DNA from: CAYOPZ01 sp964406005
GTDB lineage: Bacteria > Bacteroidota > Bacteroidia > Bacteroidales > SM23-62
Length of the DNA: 19,593 bases
Direction: 5' to 3'
Assembly (NCBI GenBank): GCA_964406005.1
Contig: CAYOPZ010000049.1
Coordinates: 1-19,593, forward strand
Positions 1 through 6,691 of the stretch are shown piece by piece. The position numbers and the translations under genes were made by a program. The notes beneath the pieces are model-generated. The model was not told the DNA's origin. It worked only from the letters and a program-made list of their open reading frames with translations, and ran no database searches. Every line of letters starts with the position of its first letter. Within the stretch, counting starts at the first letter, position 1.

Positions 1-67
1 CCAGCTTTGATTCGGCTTCACTGTTGGTCTTTAATCTTACTTTATATGCTTTTCGAATCTTTGGCAT
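1..67 (-). CDS. tnpB: TnpB (IS200/IS605 OrfB), N-terminal fragment cut by the window edge
   Basis: Reading the minus strand from an ATG at 67-65 gives about 22 codons, starting MPKIRKAYKVRLKTN, before the window ends. The 'KAYK-R-' opening is the usual start of the RNA-guided nuclease TnpB of IS200/IS605 elements. An AAGGA ribosome-binding sequence (71-75) lies just upstream of the ATG and supports the start. The gene diverges from the tnpA remnant that begins at 99, with 31 bp between the start codons, which is the IS605-type arrangement. Only the first residues are visible, so the RuvC residues, and whether the gene is intact, cannot be judged. Identification rests on this short match plus the neighbouring tnpA. 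Confidence 0.6.
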   Translation of the reverse strand, partial: MPKIRKAYKVRLKTNSEAESKL

Positions 68-98
68 TTATCCTTAATTTACTAAAATTATTTCATTT

Positions 99-376
99 AT
101 GCAAGATTCTCGTACAAAAAGACATATAGTGCATTCTCTTCACCTGCATTTGGTCTTTATGACCAAATACCGCAGAAATGTTTTCACAGTATTAATGATC
201 GAAAAACTGAAAAATCATTTTAAGCGGGTGTGTAATATTTGTAAAAGTATTACTGGAAAGGAGGTTTATAGTCGCCAAGCTATTTCATTGCCTCATGCGG
301 TGGTGCCCCGCTGGATATTGTCAAACAATACATCGAAAATCAGCAATTTTGTGCTTACATCCCCTCCCTGAAGTGA
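99..376 (+). pseudogene. tnpA: Decayed IS200/IS605 TnpA (Y1 HUH transposase) with internal deletion and stop
   Basis: The first ~47 residues from ATG 99 are clearly TnpA, with the 'H-L-H-L-V-F-x-T-K-Y-R' strand and the following helix 'MIEKLKNHFKRVC'. After about position 240 the family sequence continues in another frame. KYYWKGGL is at 245-268, then an in-frame TAG (269-271) replaces what is normally a Trp codon, and then SPSYFIASCGGAPLDIVKQY and the rest of the C-terminus run from 272 to the TGA at 374-376. That tail includes the helix with the catalytic Tyr (QYIEN). The middle of the protein, including the family's HUH metal-binding motif (usually D-H-V-H), is missing. A deletion of roughly 50-60 codons plus a frameshift and a stop make this non-functional. 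Family assignment is secure from both ends; the deletion size is estimated from the usual ~130-150-aa length. Confidence 0.85.
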
Positions 377-1030
377 AAGGGTTTTGCGCACGGATTGGAT
401 AACTGGTTTTGTCCTTTCCCCATTTTTTTGCAGTTCTACTCTTATGTAGTTATCCATTGAGTGGATACTTATAATTTCTGACGGTAGCAATTCGATATTT
501 TTATCCGGATTTTCGTCCTCTATGGTTATTCTTTCTCCATTCTTTTCACTTGAATTTATAGGGTGGGAACTCTCTTTTAAAAACTGTTTCTTATAAAAAG
601 ATGTTTCAAGAAACAGTAACAGCATAACTGCAGGCAGAATACCTGTAAGCAGGACAAAAAATTGGAAATCAAGAAGGAATTCAAGATAATGCGGATTACT
701 GAAAATGATATTGTTATAGACAGTACAGAGTATTCCTGTTAAAATCTGCAACAGTAAAATGAAAAACAGAATATGCCAGGAGCGGATTTGATTGATCTTA
801 AAAAACAACAATGTTTTAAGTGCACAGAACCAGACAATGAATGTTAAACAAGAATAACCTGCTGCGACTATAAACCTCTCCGGAATTGTTTTAATATTAT
901 GCATTCCGAAAGGTGTAAACAGCAGCAATATTAAAAGAATAACCAAGCTGTATCCAACCGGGATTAATAAGACAAGCCTTCTGGTTTTGGGGAAATAATA
1001 CTCTCTATTCAGAAAACTTGATATGGACAT
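293..1030 (-). pseudogene. Membrane-anchored LytTR-type regulator, 3' end lost at the IS junction
   Basis: The open frame encodes 245 aa. Residues 1-150 hold four hydrophobic segments (about 20-40, 53-77, 84-108, 122-145), with the F-x-P-F-G-M-H stretch after the first. A charged linker follows, then the start of a LytTR DNA-binding domain at about 178-221 (L-L-P-S-E-I-I-S-I-H-S-M-D-N-Y-I-R-V and V-R-K-T-L-S-L). In this family the domain normally runs ~50 residues further, with an F-x-R-x-H-R-S-Y motif. Here homology stops near residue 221 (about position 368), and the last 24 codons read antisense through the tnpA remnant. The gene therefore appears broken by the IS insertion. It would have been a Bacteroidota inner-membrane transcription factor of the type often partnered with a histidine kinase. 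No partner is visible. The ATG at 1030 has no strong ribosome-binding sequence. Confidence 0.75.
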
Positions 1031-1231
1031 GTGTCATTGTTAATGCAGGATGTTTTTGTGCCAGTTTTCCAACGGTTCGCCAGTATGCGCAGTTGCCGTT
1101 TCATTGTGAACATTTATCCAGTTAAATCAAAGATATTTAAAAGCATTATTAATCGAACAACCACAACACGGCAATTGCGTATGACCGGCTGTTATGACCA
1201 GTACATCATTCATTATCTGTGCTATAATCGA
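1031..1231. other. Intergenic region between two minus-strand genes, no gene seen
   Basis: About 200 bp of AT-rich DNA between the LytTR gene start and the 3' end of the beta-lactamase-like gene. Apart from the -7-like motif at 1128-1135, I see no convincing coding frame, terminator hairpin or RNA. A 69-codon plus-strand frame here has low-complexity, unfamily-like sequence and looks spurious. Confidence 0.5.
1128..1135 (-). promoter_or_regulatory. Candidate -7 element (TATCTTTG) for the LytTR gene
   Basis: On the minus strand 1135-1128 reads TATCTTTG, a full match to the Bacteroidota -7 consensus TAnnTTTG. TTG trinucleotides lie about 20-25 nt further upstream and could serve as the -33 element. 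The implied leader is about 90 nt before the ATG at 1030. This is a short motif in AT-rich DNA, so a chance match is possible. Confidence 0.35.
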
Positions 1232-1261
1232 AATCATTGATAATCATTGATAATCATTGAT
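1232..1261. repeat. Three tandem copies of a 10-bp unit (AATCATTGAT)
   Basis: AATCATTGAT occurs perfectly at 1232-1241, 1242-1251 and 1252-1261. The array covers the last codons and the stop of the beta-lactamase-like gene, encoding its terminal SMIINDYQ and TGA. The 10-bp period is not a multiple of three, so a change in copy number would alter the reading frame and C-terminus of that protein. Confidence 0.9.
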
Positions 1262-2283
1262 ATTCTCTCAACTAATTCGCCAGTTTTTCGGCAATTATTA
1301 TTAGTCATTGCAATAATCAAATTTTCCTTCTTAGATTCAAACATGAAATATACTCCGGTTCCACCCAATCCACCACTATGTCCAACAATGTTAAATCCTT
1401 GTCTGGTTGGATTTATTTGAAATCCCAGCCCGTATTTTATTAGTTCCCCGTTTCTTAATTTATGCTGTTTAATTGCCTGATCAAACGTTGTGTCTGCTAT
1501 AATTACATTTTTAATCAACCCAGAATACCATTTATATAAATCATCTGTAGTTGAAACTATTCCACCATCTCCCTTCACAAATAATGGCACTTCCCATAAT
1601 TTACCTGTTGAATCATGGCTAAATGCTATATCTTGTTGCATGAAATTATATGGTTCAATAAAGTAAGTATTGGTCATTTCAAGAGGTTGTAAAATGTTTT
1701 GAAGTACAAAATCCTGCAATGATTGTTTGGTGATGGTTTCAATAATTAATCCAAGAATCATATAGCCTGAGTTACAATATCTGAATTTTGATCCAGGCTT
1801 AAAATAAAGAAAGTTCTTCTTTCTCAGGGAATCAACAGCATCTGAATTTCTTAAACTATCTGTATTCGAAGGATAATTATCAACATAGTCAGGTATTCCG
1901 GATGTATGAGTAAGTAACTCCTCAATGGTTACTTTTTGGTAGCTTTCTGGCAAATATATTATGAATTTACCAATTGTATCCGACAATAGTAACTTACCTC
2001 TTTCTTTCAGAATTAAAATAGATACAGATGTAAAAGTTTTAGAAATAGATCCTATACGAAAAGGTGTTTCAGGGCTTAATTTTCGTTTCGTTGTAAAATC
2101 AGCATAACCAAAAGCCTCGTAATAAATAACTTGGTTGTCTTTGTATACTTTAACTATTCCATTAAAGTTTTCATTTTCAATATAATTATCTACAAGATTT
2201 GAGATTTGTTTTTGATAATTACTTCCACCTGAGCATCCAATAATAAGTGTTAAAAGTATCAATATGTAATTATATCTTCTCAT
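1234..2283 (-). CDS. Serine beta-lactamase-like (class C / AmpH-type) lipoprotein hydrolase
   Basis: The chosen ATG at 2283 gives 349 aa starting MRRYNYILILLTLIIGC. This is a lipoprotein signal with lipobox I-I-G-C and lipidated Cys17. An upstream in-frame ATG at 2349 would add 22 hydrophilic residues before the signal and is rejected. The fold markers of the PF00144 serine hydrolase family are all present: S79-I-S-K82 (nucleophile and general base), Y169-C-N171 (the YxN motif) and H302-S-G304 near the C-terminus (KTG-box equivalent). L-L-T-H-T-S-G-I-P at 123-131 is also typical. Such proteins act on peptides, esters or peptidoglycan fragments in the periplasm or at the surface, and most are not true antibiotic-resistance enzymes. 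The substrate cannot be read here. The gene stands alone in AT-rich DNA, and its 3' end is formed by the 10-bp tandem repeat. Confidence 0.85.
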   Translation of the reverse strand: MRRYNYILILLTLIIGCSGGSNYQKQISNLVDNYIENENFNGIVKVYKDNQVIYYEAFGYADFTTKRKLSPETPFRIGSISKTFTSVSILILKERGKLLLSDTIGKFIIYLPESYQKVTIEELLTHTSGIPDYVDNYPSNTDSLRNSDAVDSLRKKNFLYFKPGSKFRYCNSGYMILGLIIETITKQSLQDFVLQNILQPLEMTNTYFIEPYNFMQQDIAFSHDSTGKLWEVPLFVKGDGGIVSTTDDLYKWYSGLIKNVIIADTTFDQAIKQHKLRNGELIKYGLGFQINPTRQGFNIVGHSGGLGGTGVYFMFESKKENLIIAMTNNNCRKTGELVERISMIINDYQ

Positions 2284-2475
2284 TTTAGAATGTCTGCAGG
2301 GCTTTTGTATTGGCCATAACTCGTTTATCGGTGAATATAAGTTATGCATTAATTAAATATTATATATGGATTACGGGTCTTTTTTTCTAAAGATTCATAT
2401 TTCCACTTACCGTATCGGATATACGAAATGAATCCCTTCTGAATCTTATCGGTAGTTGCAGGCCTTTGCGAGCGC
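2284..2475. other. Intergenic region upstream of the beta-lactamase-like gene
   Basis: AT-rich 192 bp between the DnaE-type gene's stop and the lipoprotein start. It contains a small dyad, CGTAT-n5-ATACG, near 2411-2425 and a T run near 2379-2387. No TAnnTTTG match on the minus strand and no further coding sequence were found. It probably holds the promoter of the lipoprotein gene and the 3' end of the dinB-dnaE transcript. Confidence 0.35.
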
Positions 2476-5457
2476 CTACGGGTTTCGGGGAGCGGGATAT
2501 CCCTCGGTGTTCTTCCGGGTTACATACCGCGGGTCGGGAAGGTAAGGCAGCCTTGCCATTTTTTCGACCTCTATGCTGGGAAAGCCGAACTCTTCGACCA
2601 CCTTTCCCTCGATAAGGTATACCCCGTAGCCGGTAAAGGGATATTTCTCAAGGCTGGGCGGGAAGTTCACCGTGTCGAAGAACCTGCCGCCGTGATCGAG
2701 GAAGCACCCGAAGTGCATCCACTGCTTTTTCACGGTATGCACATTCTTTACGTTGACAAGGTCGCCGAGCATGCGGACCTTTTTGCCGGTTTTATTGATA
2801 AGATCCCCGGCCGTGGCATTGCCCCGGTATGAGGTTTTGAGCATGTCGAACCTCGAGAGCGTGACGGGGAACCCGATCAGCTCGAGCTCGTCGTATGCAT
2901 TTTCCAGCGGCCTGTCTTGCAGGCAGGGAAGCCTGAATTCGGGCTCGGGATGTTCGTACAGTTCAAATGTCCTTGCCCGCTGCGAAGGCTTCCCGTCAAG
3001 CAGATGCGCTTCCCACAACAGTGTTTTTTTCGATTTCCCGGTGAACCTGAATGCCCCCGTGCGGATCAGGATCTTCAACTGTTCCGTCCCCGCAGGGACC
3101 CGCTTCATGAAATCAGCCAGGCCCGAAAACCCGCCGTTCTTTTCCCTTTCTGCCATGATGTCTTCGGCAAGCTTTTCCTCGAGGCTCTTCACATGGACAA
3201 AGCCGAGGTAGATGTCGCTGCCCTTTATGGAGGTCCTGTACCGGCTGTTGTTTATGCAGGGCAGGTGTATCGTTCCGTTCAGGCGTTTTGCCTCGTTGAC
3301 GTATACCCAGGTACGGTAGAACCCTCCGAAGTTGTTGATCACGGCAACCATGAATTCAAGCGGATAGTAGGTTTTCAGGAAAAGGCTCTGGTAGCTTTCC
3401 ACGGCATACGAGGCCGAATGGGCCTTGGAGAAGGCGTACCCCGCAAAGGAAGAGACCTGGCGCCATACCTCGGCGGTCAGCTCACCGGGGTATCCCCGCC
3501 GGCCGCAGTTGTCGAAGAATGTATCCCGTATCCTTTCGAACTCTCTTCTCGAGCGGTGTCTCCCGCTCATGGCCCTGCGCAGGATATCGGCATCGGACAG
3601 GTCGAGCCCGGCGAAATGATGGCAGATCTTGATGACGTCTTCCTGGTACACCATCACCCCGTAGGTCTCGCTCAAATGCTCCTCGAAAACCGGGTGCAGG
3701 TACCGGAAGCTTTCCGGGTCGTGGAAACGCCTGATGTATTCCCGCATCATGCCCGATTTTGCCACTCCCGGCCTGATGATGGAGCTGGCGGCCACCAGCC
3801 TGAGGTAATCGCCGCACCGGAGCTTTTTCAGCAAACCCCGCATGGCCGGTGATTCGATGTAAAAGCACCCTATGGCATCCCCGTTATGAAGCCTCTCGTT
3901 TACCTTCCGGTCTGTCTTGAACCTGCTTACGTCGTGCACATCTATCTTCTCCTTCTTATTGTACAGCACGATGTCCGCGCATTCCCGGATATGGCCTATC
4001 CCGCGCTGGGACAATATGTCGAGCTTCTCAAAGCCGATCATTTCGGCAACGTACATATCCCACTGGGTGGTGGGGAACCCTTTCGGGGGAAGGTCAAGGG
4101 CGGTATAGTTCGTGATGGGCTCCTCCGAGATGAGTATCCCGCCCGCATGTATACTGCGGATGTTCGGGAAATCCATGATCCTGCGCCCGACCTCGAAAAC
4201 CGCCTGTTTGATGCTGTCGTCTCCCGTGCCGTCCCCCGGCGCCGATACCAGTTCGTCTATCTCTTCCTTCGGAAGCCCGTGAACCTTTCCCAGTTCCCTC
4301 AATATGGCCCTGTCCCTGAACGTGACCGTCGCCCCGAGCAATGCGGTGTGCCTGCTCCCGTACCGCTTGAAAATATAGTCCTGGACCTCGTCCCGGTCCT
4401 TCCAGGAATAGTCTATATCGAAGTCGGGCGGGCTGGTCCTTTTGGGGTTGATGAACCGCTCGAAGTACAGGTCGAGCTCTATCGGGTCGACATCCGTGAT
4501 CTTCAGGCAGTAGGCCACAATGCTGTTGGCCCCGCTGCCCCTTCCGACATGGTACATGCCGCGGCCGGTCGAATACCGTATGATGTCCCAGGCGATAAGG
4601 AAATAGGCGGAAAACCCCAGGTTGTTGATGATCTCCAGTTCATGCAGGAGCCTGGCTTTTGCCTTTGCATTTCCGGGCCTGTAGCGGTACCTGAACCCGT
4701 CGAGGGCGAGCTTCTCAAGCAGGAGCCTGTCGTCATACCTGCTGCCCGTGAATGTCTGTTTGTTCTTTACGGTATTGAAATCGAAGCCTATCCGGCAGTC
4801 AGAAAGCAGCCTTTCCGTGTTCCCGACGATCCGGGGGAAGATCCTGTAATGCCCGGCGAGCCTGCCGGGGGGCATGAACATCTCGTGCCTTGACGCAACG
4901 TCCCTGGCGCCGAGGTTGTCGAGCAGGGTGTTCCTGCCTATGGCCCGCAGGTTCCTGTGGATGTAATGATCGGCGTCGTCCCGGAACGTGACGGGATGCC
5001 AGACGACAAGCTTCGACGGGGCGTTTCGTATTTCAGGATCGACGAGCCTGGCGGCCTCATTGATCCTTATCCCGATGTATTCGTTGTCTTTCAGCTCGCC
5101 GGGCTTCCTTGTACCCGCCGGGTAAATGACATGGCAATTGCCGAACCCGGGAGCCTCTTTTGACAATGCCCTTTTTTTCAGGTTCACGTCTGTCAGGTAC
5201 TCGTTCAATTCGGCAAAACCGGCATTGTTCCTTGCGATGCCGGTCCAGCGTATGTCGCCATCGTAGAATTCTATCCCTGCTGCGGGCTGAATGTCCTGCT
5301 CGTTGCATTCCATAATGAACTCCATCACGCCCATCGAGGTATTGATGTCGGTAAGCGCCAGGGCACCGAGGTTCAGCGACCGGGCTTCCGCCACAAGTTC
5401 CTCGATGCTCATGGTCCCGTACCGGAGGCTGTAATATGAATGGCAGTTCAGATACAC
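2476..5457 (-). CDS. Short C-family DNA polymerase (DnaE-like, error-prone type)
   Basis: 993 aa, starting at GTG 5457, 12 bp after the dinB stop. N-terminal PHP domain at ~1-200, polymerase palm and catalytic core at ~260-490, fingers and HhH region to ~880, OB fold at ~894-970. The three catalytic aspartates are present: D347 and D349 in P-D-F-D-I-D-Y, and D480 in E-K-L-D-I-L. V-G-R-G-S-G-A-N-S (304-312) and I-H-A-G-G-I-L-I (436-443) are also conserved. It is shorter than replicative DnaE (~1150-1200 aa) and lacks the C-terminal tau-binding region, which places it with DnaE2/ImuC-like error-prone enzymes. The PHP domain is degenerate: the usual HxH is N4-C-H6 and the usual TDH is T36-D-I38. 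Those changes argue against PHP nuclease activity. I saw no clear Q-x-x-L-F clamp motif. It probably works with the adjacent DinB in translesion synthesis. A second, replicative dnaE would be expected elsewhere in the genome. Confidence 0.9.
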   Translation of the reverse strand: MYLNCHSYYSLRYGTMSIEELVAEARSLNLGALALTDINTSMGVMEFIMECNEQDIQPAAGIEFYDGDIRWTGIARNNAGFAELNEYLTDVNLKKRALSKEAPGFGNCHVIYPAGTRKPGELKDNEYIGIRINEAARLVDPEIRNAPSKLVVWHPVTFRDDADHYIHRNLRAIGRNTLLDNLGARDVASRHEMFMPPGRLAGHYRIFPRIVGNTERLLSDCRIGFDFNTVKNKQTFTGSRYDDRLLLEKLALDGFRYRYRPGNAKAKARLLHELEIINNLGFSAYFLIAWDIIRYSTGRGMYHVGRGSGANSIVAYCLKITDVDPIELDLYFERFINPKRTSPPDFDIDYSWKDRDEVQDYIFKRYGSRHTALLGATVTFRDRAILRELGKVHGLPKEEIDELVSAPGDGTGDDSIKQAVFEVGRRIMDFPNIRSIHAGGILISEEPITNYTALDLPPKGFPTTQWDMYVAEMIGFEKLDILSQRGIGHIRECADIVLYNKKEKIDVHDVSRFKTDRKVNERLHNGDAIGCFYIESPAMRGLLKKLRCGDYLRLVAASSIIRPGVAKSGMMREYIRRFHDPESFRYLHPVFEEHLSETYGVMVYQEDVIKICHHFAGLDLSDADILRRAMSGRHRSRREFERIRDTFFDNCGRRGYPGELTAEVWRQVSSFAGYAFSKAHSASYAVESYQSLFLKTYYPLEFMVAVINNFGGFYRTWVYVNEAKRLNGTIHLPCINNSRYRTSIKGSDIYLGFVHVKSLEEKLAEDIMAEREKNGGFSGLADFMKRVPAGTEQLKILIRTGAFRFTGKSKKTLLWEAHLLDGKPSQRARTFELYEHPEPEFRLPCLQDRPLENAYDELELIGFPVTLSRFDMLKTSYRGNATAGDLINKTGKKVRMLGDLVNVKNVHTVKKQWMHFGCFLDHGGRFFDTVNFPPSLEKYPFTGYGVYLIEGKVVEEFGFPSIEVEKMARLPYLPDPRYVTRKNTEGYPAPRNP

Positions 5458-5469
5458 GGGCCGAAACGC

Positions 5470-6609
5470 TTAGGTCGTTGCCGCCAGCCTGACGGATTTC
5501 CTCCCGAACCTCGAATTGATCCGGTCGCAGGCCGCATAAAGGCGGGCCATCTTTGCGGAATCGTCGAACAGGCCGGGCTGGAACACCCCGCCGGTCAGGT
5601 GGCTCAGCCTGACGCCCACGAGCCTTATCAGCATTCTCCTGCTGTGCACCCCGGCGAACAGTTCCCTGGCCACCGAAAGGATATCGCAGTCAAGGGATGT
5701 ATAGGGAACCCTTTTCTGCCTGGTGTGGGTGTCGAAGTTCGAGTAACGGATCTTCACGGTAACGCAGGATGCAAGCTTCCGCCCCTGCCTCAGCTCATAG
5801 CCGAGCTCGCCGACCATGCCGGCAATCACCTTGTGAATGAAATCCAGGTCCGTGGTATCGCTGTCGAATGTCCTTTCCCTTCCGATCGATTTTTGCGCGA
5901 CATAGGGTTCCACGGGGGCCGGGTCTATGCCGTTCGCTTTTTTCCACAGCTCGATGCCGTTCTTTCCCAGGATCTTTTCCATGGCCCTGACCGGGATCTC
6001 GCTCAGGAGCCCGATGGTTTCTATCCCCATGGAAAGCAGCAGGTTGCTTGTCTTGTCGCCGACCATCGGGATCCTGCCGACCGGCAGGGGATAAAGGAAA
6101 GGCCTGACCTGCCGGGCCCCGACTTCCAGTCCGCCCTCCGGTTTCGCCTCGCCGGTGGCGATCTTGGCAACCGTCTTGTTGACGGACAGGCCGAACGAAA
6201 CGGGAAGCCCTGTGTTGACGGTAATGGACCTCCTGAGCTCCCGGGTCCATTTCAGGCACCCGAAATACTTGTCCATCCCCGAAATATCCAGGTAATGCTC
6301 GTCGATGGACGACTTTTCATACAGGGGGGCTTTTTCGGCAATGACCGAGGTTACCAGGTCGGAATACCTGCTGTACCGTTCCATGTCGCCCCGTATGACG
6401 ACGGCCTCCCTGCAAAGCATCCTGGCCAGCTTCATGGGCATGGCAGACCTGACGCCGTAACGCCTTGCCTCATAGCTGCAACTTGCCACGACCCCCCTCC
6501 CGGACAGCGCCCCGATGATCGTGGGCTTCCCGATCAGCCCGGGATTCTGAAGGCGCTCCACGGACACAAAAAAGCTGTCGAGGTCGAGATGCACGATCGT
6601 TCTCTCCAT
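5470..6609 (-). CDS. dinB: DNA polymerase IV (Y-family translesion polymerase)
   Basis: 379 aa from ATG 6609, similar in length to E. coli Pol IV (351 aa). The palm carries D9 in H-L-D-L-D, and D103-E104 in S-S-I-D-E-H-Y-L-D, so all three metal-binding acids are present and the enzyme should be active. That separates it from ImuB, which lacks them. F13 and F14 (D-S-F-F) include the steric gate that excludes ribonucleotides. R-x-Y-G-V-R-S-A-M-P (50-58) and the helix-hairpin-helix region near 180-215 (V-G-D-K-T) fit the family. The little-finger domain spans ~240-340. Near the C-terminus Q344-P-G-L-F348 matches the beta-clamp binding motif QxxLF. It is first in an apparent two-gene operon with the DnaE-like polymerase and diverges from the S24 repressor across an 82-bp region with an inverted repeat, which implies damage-regulated expression. 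Confidence 0.92.
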   Translation of the reverse strand: MERTIVHLDLDSFFVSVERLQNPGLIGKPTIIGALSGRGVVASCSYEARRYGVRSAMPMKLARMLCREAVVIRGDMERYSRYSDLVTSVIAEKAPLYEKSSIDEHYLDISGMDKYFGCLKWTRELRRSITVNTGLPVSFGLSVNKTVAKIATGEAKPEGGLEVGARQVRPFLYPLPVGRIPMVGDKTSNLLLSMGIETIGLLSEIPVRAMEKILGKNGIELWKKANGIDPAPVEPYVAQKSIGRERTFDSDTTDLDFIHKVIAGMVGELGYELRQGRKLASCVTVKIRYSNFDTHTRQKRVPYTSLDCDILSVARELFAGVHSRRMLIRLVGVRLSHLTGGVFQPGLFDDSAKMARLYAACDRINSRFGRKSVRLAATT

Positions 6610-6691
6610 ATTTTTTGTTAATTGGTAATATTATTATCATATTTTAGATAATAATATAATCTTTTTTTTGTATCTTGCATAAAAATTTCCG
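6610..6691. promoter_or_regulatory. Divergent control region of dinB-dnaE and the S24 repressor
   Basis: Very AT-rich 82 bp between the start codons of dinB (minus) and the S24 gene (plus), in otherwise GC-rich surroundings. It must hold both promoters. No perfect TAnnTTTG element was found on either strand. TATCTTGC at 6671-6678 is only a partial match for the plus-strand gene. The central feature is the inverted repeat described separately. Confidence 0.6.
6628..6657. promoter_or_regulatory. Perfect 11-bp inverted repeat, candidate S24-repressor operator (SOS-box analogue)
   Basis: ATATTATTATC (6628-6638) and GATAATAATAT (6647-6657) are exact reverse complements, separated by 8 bp. The dyad sits near the middle of the dinB/S24 intergenic region, as expected for the operator of a dimeric repressor that controls dinB-dnaE and itself. 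The sequence is A/T-only except for one C:G pair per arm, so some chance symmetry is possible. The position and the two-arm perfection favour function. Confidence 0.6.

Noticed and set aside
1232..1261. CRISPR or iteron array
   Set aside because: Only three directly adjacent 10-bp units without spacers, located at a gene's 3' end; a simple tandem repeat.
2917..4893. Long plus-strand open frames (311 and 335 codons)
   Set aside because: They are antisense to the DnaE-like gene, which has all family motifs; the shadow frames have none.
5470..6609. Reading the Y-family polymerase as ImuB
   Set aside because: ImuB lacks the catalytic acids, whereas D9, D103 and E104 are all present here, so DinB is the better name.
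5440..6621. 393-codon open frame on the plus strand
   Set aside because: It runs antisense through dinB, has proline/glycine-rich sequence with no family resemblance, and is a by-product of GC-rich codon use in dinB.
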